A stretch of 6,205 nucleotides of DNA, taken from positions 1 through 6,205 of the forward strand of contig CATJRT010000238.1 in NCBI GenBank assembly GCA_949742895.1, given 5' to 3'. Below, piece after piece: positions 1 to 6,123 of the stretch. The notes under the pieces were generated by a model that searched no databases, was not told the DNA's origin, and saw nothing but the letters and a program-made list of their open reading frames with translations. How positions within the stretch are numbered: the stretch's first letter is position 1; every line of letters begins with the position of its first letter. The DNA is from an uncultured Eubacteriales bacterium. Lineage in GTDB: Bacteria > Bacillota_A > Clostridia > Oscillospirales > Oscillospiraceae. The position numbers and the translations under genes are program-made.

Positions 1-81
1 GAATTCCCCGGCGGCGCGTTCTGTTGGCGAAGCGAATGACTATGCCATCCTTGAGGCTTGGAGAGCGAAGGGGTATGTTCT
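1..81. other. Non-coding tail downstream of the isomerase gene
   Basis: No terminator hairpin, ribosome binding site or convincing gene is visible. A minus-strand frame beginning with GTG overlapping the isomerase stop stays open to the edge (KDGIVIRFANRTRRRGI near its end) but lacks a ribosome binding site. The plus strand also has a short open frame from 24. The first six bases are GAATTC, an EcoRI site. Confidence 0.4.
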
Positions 82-768
82 TCACTGCACCGGAGGATAT
101 TCGTTGCACAGCAGCCGGTAGGGCGGTTCATCCTCCTCAATGGCGGGAAAACGTCCCAGCTTTTCGTAGAACCGGTTGTCGGTGTTGTCGTCGTTGCACT
201 GGCTTACCTCGCCCAGCAGGACCGGGCCGGAGCCGGCCTCCACCTCAAAATCGTGGTAAAGGTAGGGCTGGATGGTGATGCTTTCGCCGGGGGTCAGCCT
301 GACCTGGGAGCCGGCGGGCACGATGCGCACGCAGCCATCCACATGGACCTGAACGGGACGTTCCCGGTCCAGCTCCTCGTCAGGCGTAGAGTTGTAGACC
401 CGGATGAGTACGTTTCCGCCGCCGCGGTTGATGATATCCTCCATCTTGGACCAATGGAAGTGCATGGGGGAATACTGCCCCTCCTTCAGGTAGAGCAGCT
501 TTTCGGCATAGGTTTTGGCGTATAATTCGGGCCGCTTCAGGTTGCCGTTGCGGATGGTGATGAGGGAGAAGCCCATCTTATCAAAATCTCCCATGCCGTA
601 GTCGGTGATATCCCATCCCAGCATATTGTCCCGGATTTCGTCATATTCGTGTCCTTTGTTCTGCCACTCCTTCGGAGTAAAGCCGCAAAACGGGGGCAGC
701 GCAAAGCCCAGCCTGGCGGCCATGGCTTCCAGCTCCTTCAGCGCGGCGTTGATCTCACTGCGTTTCAT
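82..768 (-). CDS. D-lyxose ketol-isomerase family protein (cupin fold)
   Basis: This 228-residue cytoplasmic protein has no signal peptide or membrane segment and matches the D-lyxose isomerase family (formerly DUF1498) over its full usual length of about 227 residues. Characterised members interconvert D-lyxose and D-xylulose, and also D-mannose and D-fructose, using a divalent metal such as Mn2+. The metal site is visible: H103 and H105 in PMHFHW, E110 in KMED, and H172 in YHDFE. From memory, E. coli O157 lyxose isomerase uses H103, H105, E110 and H171. The strand ending GEVSQCNDDNTDNRF (residues 186-200) is also typical of the family. An upstream ATG at 786 exists, but the AGGAGG at 783-778 lies inside that extension and sits 9 nt before the ATG at 768, so 768 is the better start. 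The gene lies 111 nt downstream of the surface-enzyme gene on the same strand, which suggests a shared role in sugar use. The family call is firm; the preferred substrate cannot be told from sequence. Confidence 0.92.
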   Translation of the reverse strand: MKRSEINAALKELEAMAARLGFALPPFCGFTPKEWQNKGHEYDEIRDNMLGWDITDYGMGDFDKMGFSLITIRNGNLKRPELYAKTYAEKLLYLKEGQYSPMHFHWSKMEDIINRGGGNVLIRVYNSTPDEELDRERPVQVHVDGCVRIVPAGSQVRLTPGESITIQPYLYHDFEVEAGSGPVLLGEVSQCNDDNTDNRFYEKLGRFPAIEEDEPPYRLLCNEYPPVQ

Positions 769-777
769 ACCGGTATG

Positions 778-783
778 CCTCCT
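778..783 (-). promoter_or_regulatory. Ribosome binding site of the isomerase gene
   Basis: A perfect AGGAGG sits 9 nt before the ATG at 768. It overlaps codons 2-3 of the longer frame that begins at 786, so the longer start is very unlikely to be used. Confidence 0.85.
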
Positions 784-805
784 CATTCAGTTTGCTTTCC
801 TTCTA

Positions 806-834
806 ATGATACATGAAGCGCCGCGAGGCGGCAA
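806..834 (-). promoter_or_regulatory. Possible sigma-A promoter for the isomerase gene
   Basis: On the minus strand TTGCCG (834-829, four of six to consensus) and TATCAT (811-806, five of six) are separated by exactly 17 nt. The -35 box lies inside the downstream arm of the hairpin. Transcription would start near 799, about 30 nt before the isomerase ATG and with the AGGAGG included. Such matches arise by chance fairly often, so this is only a candidate. Confidence 0.3.
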
Positions 835-860
835 GGGGGAAAATACCCCTGCCGCCTCGC
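823..860 (-). terminator. Intergenic hairpin, possible attenuator or partial terminator
   Basis: Arms 823-833 and 850-860 pair perfectly over 11 bp (GCGAGGCGGCA), and four further G-C pairs (835-838 with 846-849) follow across a one-base bulge at A834. The loop is 7 nt. On the minus strand the stem is followed by GGCGCTTCATG, not a U-run, so it is not a textbook intrinsic terminator. It begins 20 nt after the stop codon of the surface-protein gene, the usual place for a terminator or a 3' mRNA-protecting structure. It may lower, rather than stop, read-through into the isomerase gene. Confidence 0.5.
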
Positions 861-879
861 AGTGCATAGGTTTACGGGA

Positions 880-3800
880 TCACTGCTGTTTCAAATAGGC
901 CTGAAGCGCCTGAGCGATTTCTCCGCGTGTGATGTGCATACGGGGTGCAAGCAGTCCGTCGGCGTTGCCGCACAGAATGCCGGCTTCAGTAGCCCAGGCC
1001 AGGGCCTCTCGCGCATACCCGCTGGCATCGCCGGCGTCGCTGAACTGCGGCTGCGCATTCTCAGGGGCGGGCTGTCCGGCCATACGCCAGAGCAGCACGG
1101 CGATCTGTTCCCGGGTCACGCTGTCGTCTGGAGCAAAGCGGGTGCTGCTGTAGCCCTTGACAACGCCGGTCTGAGCCGCCCAGTGAACTGCCTCGCCATA
1201 GTAGGCGTCGGGATCGACATCGGCAAAGGTGAGGGCAAAATCGGAGTGGTCAAGGTCCGGGCTCCCCGCCGCACGGTACAGGACGACGGCCAGCATGGCG
1301 CGGCTCATGGACAGGTCGGGGGCGAACAGAGTTTCGCTGATGCCTTCGAACAGCTTCTGCTCATAGACGAACTGCACCGCGCTGTGATACGGGCTGTCCT
1401 CCGCCACGTCCTCAAAGGGGTGGGGCGCGCCGCCCAGCGGTGTGTCACCGTCATCCACATCCTCTGTCGGCGGGAGTATTATTTCGGGAACAACGGGAAG
1501 GGGGTAAGTGGTTCCGGGCTCGGGGCTCTCGGAGGGGCCGGGCGGTTCGGGCTCGTCAATGGGAGTGCCCACCGCGTGGACGATGTTGGCGTGGAGGCGC
1601 TTGCCGCCCTCATAGAACATATGCCACACGCCGTCGTCGTCCTGGATAAAGCAGGGAGCTCCGGCGCGGCCATAGTCGGGCCATTCGGCGTCGTCGTCCG
1701 TGTCGCTGTCGTAGCGCTGGCCTCTGGATTCGTAGAGGATGCCCCAGGGGATTACTTCGTCCAGACCCTCGCCTACCTCAAAGGCGTATATTTCACCGGA
1801 GGAGGCGTGGCAGATGACAAAATAGCGTCCGTCCCACTCCATGAACCATGGACCGGAGAAATTGTTCATGTACTGAGGATCCATGTCGGGGTTGAGCAGG
1901 GAAGTGGTGACAGGGGTCCAGCTGATGGCGTCGTCGGAGTAGGCCCAATAGATGTTGCGGTGCATATTGTTGCCGCTGCCGGTGATCATCAGCAGCATGA
2001 TGTACCGGTTGCCCAGTCCAGGCACCTCGTGCTCATATACACGGGCATAGCTGGCCTCGCTGAAGCCGCTGCCGGTGGGAGAGAACTGGTTGGCAGTGAC
2101 GCAGACGCCGCCGTAGGTCCAGTGGATCAGGTCGTCGGAGGTGGCGTAGCGGGTAGTGGGGTTCTCGCCGTGGAAGTACATGAACCAGCAGCCGTGCTGC
2201 TCGTTCCACATCACATGGGGGGAGGAGACATGGGAAACGCTGTAATAATTGCCGCTGCCATCCTCCATGGCCCATGTCTTGCCGATGACGGGGTTGCCAT
2301 CGTACTCCACCCACGGCCCGTTCAGGGAGTTGGAGGCGGCGACGCAGTTGCCCGCCGGGGCGTCGTGGGGGGCGTAGAACAGGTAGTAGCGGTAGTCGCC
2401 CCACCCATTGGAGACGGGATGGTCCTTGGTATCCACCACGCAGGGGAAGTTGAACTCCTGGGTGGGGTTATAGAGGTAGTCCTCCAACTGGATGGTGTAA
2501 TCCACCGGTGTGAAGGTGGGGAATACAGGCGCGGGCCGGTCGGCGGTGACGGTGTAGATGCCGGAAATGGCTCTGCGCCCGTTGGCCGTGGCCTGCACGT
2601 AATAGGAGCTGACCTTCAGGCCGGAGGGAATGGTGAGGCTGATAACAGCGGAGCCGCCGGCAAACGTACCCTGAGCGGCGATGTCCATGGGAGCATAATT
2701 CTTGTCCAGAAGGACGATGGACACAGGTGCGCCGTCCTCGAACTCGGTTCCGGTAACTGTGACGGCAATGGTCTGCTCCTCTGTCTCCTTCTGGGACGGG
2801 GCGGACAGGGTTACGCCGGTGAGCTTGGCGGGGGAAGCGCCATCGGGAAGGATGGAGCCGGTTCCGACACGCACGTCCTTCACGTCCAGGTTGCAGCGTC
2901 CGCCGTTGTCCGCGCCAAAGCGGATCAGGTCGCCGCCCTTGTAGGTTTGGAAGGGCACCGAGTCGAAGGCAAGCTGGCCGTCCGCGTATACATCATAGAA
3001 GAACGAGCCGTTTTTAGGGAACACGATAGTGGTGATGGTGTGCCAGACGGTGGTATCCAGCTCCATGCAGTACAAACCGCTGCCGATGGCGTTGGCGCTG
3101 ATGTAGCCGTGCTCGCCATACCCCAGGAACAGGGATGCGATCTTGCCGTTGGTGTCGTTGGCGTCGCTGCCCATGCGGATGCCGATTTCGTTGGCTTCGC
3201 CGTCCACGGGACCCGCCACGCGCACAGTGGTCTCCATGGTAAACCCGGCTCTGGGCAGAGCCAGGGAGGCGGGGGAGATCAGCCAGTGGTACTTGGAGGC
3301 TGCGTCGATACTGCTATCGTTGGGCTTGAGGATGTTGACATATCCGTCGTGCTGGGTAAATGTTCCGGTTTTGGAGGAGGAGCGGAAGGAATCGCTTTTC
3401 CAGTCGGGGAACATCTTGTGGTCCAGGATATCCCAGGTGACGGCGGGCTGCTCTGGCTGTTCGCCGGGCCAGGGATTTTCAGCGGCGGTCAGCAGGCTGG
3501 ACAGGTCGCCGGCACCCAACCGGGCGGAGCGGATGTCCATATTGCCACGGGCGGTGTTGTCCATGCCCATGCGAAACAGGTTGCCACCCTTGTAGATCTT
3601 GGCGGCTGCGCCGGTGATAACCCTGGTCCCGTCAACATAGATGTCGTAGGTTTTGCTGACGGGGTCGATGACCATACCGTAGTTGTGCCAAATGGTGGTG
3701 TCCAGCTCATAGCCTTCGGAGCCGTCCGAATTGGCGGAGACGAGGCCCTGCGTACCGTACTGCACAAAGATGGGGTAGAGCTTGCCGTTGAGGTCGTTGG

Positions 3801-6102
3801 AGCCGGTGCCCATGCGGATGGAGACTTCGTTAAGTGCAGGTGAAGTGGTCTCGCCCGCCATGCGCAGGGTGACCTCGGCGGTAAAGGGCTGGTCGGTGGG
3901 AAGGGTGGGCGTGGCCTGGGGGACCAGCCAAATGTAGGGACCGGGCGGCGAGGGAGGGATTTCCGCCTTTTCGCTGTCAGATTTCAGGATGTTGACGAAG
4001 CCGCCCTTTTGGGTGACGGTTCCGGCACTGCCTCGGCTGACCTTCCACTCGCTGGTGTAGCCGGTCTCCAGGGAGCTGTCCAGCAGGTCCCATGCCAAGG
4101 GCTGGAGCGGCTGGTCGCCGCCGATGAGAATGTCCTGGGTGGTATTTTCCAGGGGCAGCCGCATGGCGGTGTTGTCCTTGGCGATGTTGCTGTGGGCGGG
4201 ATTGAGGCCGTAGAGATAGCGCAGACTGCCGCTGCCGGCGATGGGGCTGGCCAGGGTGAGCTGGATGGTATTGGCATCCAGCCGCACCGCGCTGGTGATG
4301 GCCGTCTCTGTGCGGTTGTCCAGCACAGAGAAGCCAGTGATCTCGCCTTGCGTGCTGATGTCGGAGCCGCCGCGGTGGGCGATGGTCACGTTGACCACCT
4401 GGCGGGTGCTGTCGGCGTAGTCGGCGGATTCAATGTATGGGCCGCGGTAGTAGTCGCTTGCGCCATAGTAGTAAAGGATGCTGTTGGCCACCCGGCGGCC
4501 AATTTCATTCAGGCCCGCCGTGGTGTAGTGGGCAGTGTCCTGCCGCTCAAATTCCATCTCGGTAGCGGCCAGGAAGAAGTCCTTGCCGTCATCCAGGTCG
4601 TGCTGGGCGGAACGGATTTCCGTATAGGCCGCGTCGTTGGAGATATTGGTGTCGTGGGTGCCGATCTGGCACAGGAAGATGGGCAGGCTTTCGTTGTCCA
4701 GGTCGGTACGCAGGCGGGACAACAACGTACGCATATCCGCCTCGTAGACCGCCTGGGAAATCTCCAGCCGTCCGTCGGTTTCGCCCTGGTTCCAGATCGC
4801 CAGCTCTACGCCGCCCGCTCCCGTAGCGCGGGACACCGCTTTGCCGTAGAGCGTGCCGGTATCAAAGGGGTTAGACACATTGTAGTACATCCAGTAGCGG
4901 TTCGCAGAATGCCCGATGTTGGGGGCGTGCAGGCCGGAGCCGCTGTCGGCGGCGGGGATGATGCCGATGGGCAGGTCCAACTTGTCCACCAGCAGGTTGG
5001 CCATGGCCGGAACCAGGGAATTGCCTGCCCCGTCATAGGGGTCCTTCAAGTGGACCCAGGAGCCGTTGTACTTGGCTACCCGGTCGTCTGCCACAGTGGC
5101 GGTACCCTTGCCTTGGCCCACCATGTTGGACTGTCCGATGCACAGGATGTTAATGCCGACGCCCCAGCGGTTTTCGCTTTGGAGGGTTTCCAGCACGCTG
5201 CCGTCTCCACCGACGGCCCGCAGCTCCAGCACGTACCAGCCGCCCTGGGGAACGGTGAGTGTGCCGGACCATGCGCCGACGGCGTTTTCAGCCACAGGGG
5301 TCCAGCCGACCACAACGGTTTTTTCCGTGTAGTCCAGCACCTGCGCCTCGATGGTCACAGGTGTGCCGAGCTCCACTTTGCCGCTCAGTTGGACAATCCC
5401 GTTTTCCTGAACGGGGTCGCGCTGGATGACCTGATAGTCCACCGGCGCGGTTAGAGTGAGGGTCTCCTCGGGGACGGCGATGCCCCGGACCACCACGTCG
5501 TCGAACTCAGCGGATGTTCTATTGGTGCCCAGACCGATCATCCCCTTGCTGTAGGCGTTGTCCGTATCGGTATGCTCCAGCTCCAGTGCGCCGTCCACGT
5601 AAAGGGAGATCTTCTGTCCGGAAAAGGCCAGCTTGATAGTGTACTGCCGGTCCAGCTCCATGGAGTAGCTCTTTGTGACCATATCCTTTGCGGAGGTGCT
5701 CTTCCAGCGTCGGGAAATGGTCAGCTTTCCATTGACATAAGAGGCATAATAGCGGTTGTTGGCATCGGTGGCGCGGCCATTGACAAAAAACGCGATGCCG
5801 TTGGTGGACGCCCGGGGCGTGACCTTGACTTCGACCTCATAGTCGGTCCAGTTGGGATTGCCCGCAAAGGTGAGGTATCCCCCGGAGGTGCTCGACTGGG
5901 TGTAGACCCCGTCGGCAATGGTCCAAGTGTCGCTGTTGGGCGTCCATGCGCCGGTGTCGGCGGAAAAATCGTCCTCGAACAGCGTCTCGAATGTGGTGGT
6001 GCGCTCCTCCCCTGGAGGAGCGGCGGCATAGGCCGCGGCGAGGGGCGTTTGAAGCAGCCCGAGCAGCATGGCCAATACCAGGAATAACGCGCATTTTTTC
6101 AT
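880..6102 (-). CDS. Secreted SLH-anchored multidomain protein: SGNH acetylesterase, LamG-like modules and GH43-like propeller
   Basis: This 1740-residue protein is exported and held on the cell wall. In order I see: signal peptide (1 to about 27); concanavalin A-like jelly roll (about 38-208); beta-sandwich (about 215-312); sialate-O-acetylesterase-type SGNH domain (about 316-545) with S325 in IGQSN, a WNQGE block at 437-441 and D522/H525 in DTAH; beta domain (about 553-660); two homologous LamG-like modules (about 668-866 and 888-1085); Ig-like domain (about 1092-1188); GH43-like five-bladed propeller (about 1195-1515); Pro/Glu/Asp-rich linker (about 1515-1560); and three SLH repeats (1562-1740). 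It probably deacetylates, binds and perhaps hydrolyses a decorated polysaccharide or host glycan at the cell surface; the glycan itself cannot be named. The ATG at 6102 is preferred over the one at 6108 because AAGGAG (6115-6110) lies 7 nt before it but only 1 nt before the other. Leu TTA/CTA and Ser TCA codons are nearly absent. The frame is intact, with no sign of frameshift or truncation. Confidence 0.95.
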   Translation of the reverse strand: MKKCALFLVLAMLLGLLQTPLAAAYAAAPPGEERTTTFETLFEDDFSADTGAWTPNSDTWTIADGVYTQSSTSGGYLTFAGNPNWTDYEVEVKVTPRASTNGIAFFVNGRATDANNRYYASYVNGKLTISRRWKSTSAKDMVTKSYSMELDRQYTIKLAFSGQKISLYVDGALELEHTDTDNAYSKGMIGLGTNRTSAEFDDVVVRGIAVPEETLTLTAPVDYQVIQRDPVQENGIVQLSGKVELGTPVTIEAQVLDYTEKTVVVGWTPVAENAVGAWSGTLTVPQGGWYVLELRAVGGDGSVLETLQSENRWGVGINILCIGQSNMVGQGKGTATVADDRVAKYNGSWVHLKDPYDGAGNSLVPAMANLLVDKLDLPIGIIPAADSGSGLHAPNIGHSANRYWMYYNVSNPFDTGTLYGKAVSRATGAGGVELAIWNQGETDGRLEISQAVYEADMRTLLSRLRTDLDNESLPIFLCQIGTHDTNISNDAAYTEIRSAQHDLDDGKDFFLAATEMEFERQDTAHYTTAGLNEIGRRVANSILYYYGASDYYRGPYIESADYADSTRQVVNVTIAHRGGSDISTQGEITGFSVLDNRTETAITSAVRLDANTIQLTLASPIAGSGSLRYLYGLNPAHSNIAKDNTAMRLPLENTTQDILIGGDQPLQPLAWDLLDSSLETGYTSEWKVSRGSAGTVTQKGGFVNILKSDSEKAEIPPSPPGPYIWLVPQATPTLPTDQPFTAEVTLRMAGETTSPALNEVSIRMGTGSNDLNGKLYPIFVQYGTQGLVSANSDGSEGYELDTTIWHNYGMVIDPVSKTYDIYVDGTRVITGAAAKIYKGGNLFRMGMDNTARGNMDIRSARLGAGDLSSLLTAAENPWPGEQPEQPAVTWDILDHKMFPDWKSDSFRSSSKTGTFTQHDGYVNILKPNDSSIDAASKYHWLISPASLALPRAGFTMETTVRVAGPVDGEANEIGIRMGSDANDTNGKIASLFLGYGEHGYISANAIGSGLYCMELDTTVWHTITTIVFPKNGSFFYDVYADGQLAFDSVPFQTYKGGDLIRFGADNGGRCNLDVKDVRVGTGSILPDGASPAKLTGVTLSAPSQKETEEQTIAVTVTGTEFEDGAPVSIVLLDKNYAPMDIAAQGTFAGGSAVISLTIPSGLKVSSYYVQATANGRRAISGIYTVTADRPAPVFPTFTPVDYTIQLEDYLYNPTQEFNFPCVVDTKDHPVSNGWGDYRYYLFYAPHDAPAGNCVAASNSLNGPWVEYDGNPVIGKTWAMEDGSGNYYSVSHVSSPHVMWNEQHGCWFMYFHGENPTTRYATSDDLIHWTYGGVCVTANQFSPTGSGFSEASYARVYEHEVPGLGNRYIMLLMITGSGNNMHRNIYWAYSDDAISWTPVTTSLLNPDMDPQYMNNFSGPWFMEWDGRYFVICHASSGEIYAFEVGEGLDEVIPWGILYESRGQRYDSDTDDDAEWPDYGRAGAPCFIQDDDGVWHMFYEGGKRLHANIVHAVGTPIDEPEPPGPSESPEPGTTYPLPVVPEIILPPTEDVDDGDTPLGGAPHPFEDVAEDSPYHSAVQFVYEQKLFEGISETLFAPDLSMSRAMLAVVLYRAAGSPDLDHSDFALTFADVDPDAYYGEAVHWAAQTGVVKGYSSTRFAPDDSVTREQIAVLLWRMAGQPAPENAQPQFSDAGDASGYAREALAWATEAGILCGNADGLLAPRMHITRGEIAQALQAYLKQQ
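883..1419 (-). other. Three S-layer homology (SLH) repeats, residues 1562-1740
   Basis: The repeats run about 1562-1614 (PFEDV...), 1624-1680 (TFADV...) and 1686-1740 (QFSDA...). Each has the opening F-x-D, a central A-V-x-x-x-x-x-x-x-L/V-x-x-G helix with the following F/L-A-P-D or A-P-R, and the TRAE-type motif: MSRAM (1599-1603), VTREQ (1662-1666) and ITRGE (1724-1728). Three repeats form the usual trimeric unit that binds secondary cell-wall polymer, often pyruvylated, and so hold the protein on the surface. The first motif lacks the Glu, a modest departure from consensus. The protein ends just after the third repeat. Confidence 0.93.
1558..2520 (-). other. GH43-like five-bladed beta-propeller domain, residues about 1195-1515
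   Basis: Repeated blade motifs are visible: YRYYLFYAPHDAP with SNSLNGPWVEY, then HVSSPHVMWNEQHGCWFMYFHG with ATSDDLIHWTYGG, then RYIMLLMITG with WAYSDDAISWTPV, then FMEWDGRYFVICHAS, then APCFIQDDDGVWHMFYEGG. Pairs of 'W-x-M-Y-F' and 'S-D-D-x-I-x-W' strands are the mark of the GH43/GH32/GH130 propeller superfamily. The first blade reads NPTQEFNFPCVVD rather than the usual DP motif of GH43, so the catalytic residues cannot be placed with confidence. Glycosidase activity is possible; a binding-only or phosphorylase-like role is not excluded. Confidence 0.75.
2848..4101 (-). repeat. Tandem duplicated LamG-like modules, residues about 668-866 and 888-1085
   Basis: Two consecutive modules of about 200 residues align along their length. 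Paired landmarks are AWDLLDSS / TWDILDHK, GTVTQKGGFVNILK / GTFTQHDGYVNILK, NEVSIRMGTGSNDLNGK / NEIGIRMGSDANDTNGK, ELDTTIWH / ELDTTVWH, YDIYVDG / YDVYADG and IYKGGNLFRMGMDN / TYKGGDLIRFGADN. The first copy runs 4101-3505 and the second 3441-2848, joined by a short linker with a PGEQPEQP stretch. The match is clear in protein but patchy in DNA, so the duplication is old. They are probably glycan-binding jelly rolls; no ligand can be assigned. Confidence 0.85.
4468..5157 (-). other. SGNH/sialate O-acetylesterase-type catalytic domain, residues about 316-545
   Basis: The nucleophile block is CIGQSNMVGQG with S325 (codon 5130-5128). A GSG at 388-390 and the AIWNQGETDG stretch at 435-444 are the later conserved blocks of this family, and RQDTAHYTTAGLNEIGRR supplies D522 and H525 as the acid/base pair near the end of the domain. 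All expected catalytic positions are kept, so the domain should be active. Family members remove O-acetyl groups from sialic acids or, in the related carbohydrate-esterase branch, from plant polysaccharides such as xylan. The sequence alone does not separate those options. The following beta domain (residues about 553-660) is often found C-terminal to this catalytic fold. Confidence 0.88.
5479..5991 (-). other. N-terminal concanavalin A-like (LamG/DUF1080-type) domain, residues about 38-208
   Basis: The domain opens with LFEDDFSADTGAW and continues through WTDYEVEVKVTP, GIAFFVNGR, YTIKLAFSGQKISLYVDG and ends with MIGLGTNRTSAEFDDVVVRG. This is the usual strand order of jelly-roll modules that precede or follow bacterial glycan-active enzymes: an opening 'F-x-D-D-F', a central 'Y-x-V-x-V-x-x-x-P' strand, 'v-x-V-D-G' and a closing 'F-D-D-V-x-V-x-G'. 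The likely role is carbohydrate binding. It shares the fold but has no close sequence likeness to the two later LamG-like modules, so it looks like a separate recruitment rather than a third copy. Confidence 0.75.
6022..6102 (-). other. Sec signal peptide of the surface protein
   Basis: Residues 1-27 have the classic layout: a basic start (MKK), a hydrophobic core (ALFLVLAMLLGLL) and a small-residue cleavage region (LAAAYAAA). Cleavage most likely falls after an AYA or AAA motif at about residues 26-28. The absence of a lipobox means this is not a lipoprotein; the only early Cys, at position 4, lies before the hydrophobic core. Export fits the SLH anchor at the other end of the chain. Confidence 0.9.
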
Positions 6103-6109
6103 TGTCATT

Positions 6110-6115
6110 CTCCTT
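6110..6115 (-). promoter_or_regulatory. Ribosome binding site of the surface-protein gene
   Basis: AAGGAG (read on the minus strand) lies 7 nt before the ATG at 6102 and only 1 nt before the ATG at 6108. The spacing decides in favour of the start MKKCALF, which also gives a cleaner signal peptide. Confidence 0.8.
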
Positions 6116-6117
6116 GT

Positions 6118-6123
6118 ATTATA
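6118..6123 (-). promoter_or_regulatory. Perfect TATAAT box close to the surface-protein start
   Basis: TATAAT occurs at 6123-6118 on the minus strand in an otherwise AT-richer stretch (6117-6138). No good -35 box lies at 16-18 nt: the hexamer 17 nt upstream is AGGGGC, and TTGGAG (6152-6147) is 23 nt away. A start about 7 nt downstream would fall inside the ribosome binding site, so use of this box would give an almost leaderless message. It may be a chance match. Confidence 0.25.

Noticed and set aside
1..6. EcoRI site at the window edge as a cloning junction
   Set aside because: A GAATTC at base 1 hints at a clone end, but no vector sequence is visible and it may be coincidence.
58..525. 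A 155-codon open frame on the plus strand
   Set aside because: It is antisense to the metal-binding and C-terminal part of the isomerase, which has firm family motifs.
769..786. Six-residue N-terminal extension of the isomerase (start at 786)
   Set aside because: The AGGAGG ribosome binding site lies within it and the family length fits the start at 768.
862..3843. A 993-codon open frame on the plus strand
   Set aside because: It is codon-aligned antisense to the surface-protein gene, rich in Val/Gly/Ala with no recognisable domain, and its openness follows from the rarity of TTA, CTA and TCA codons in the sense gene.
4009..5454. A 481-codon open frame on the plus strand
   Set aside because: It is the same antisense shadow, lying opposite the esterase domain and its flanking beta domains, whose sense frame shows clear motifs.
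5572..6087. A 171-codon open frame on the plus strand
   Set aside because: It is antisense to the signal peptide and first jelly roll in the same aligned frame and shows no motif of its own.
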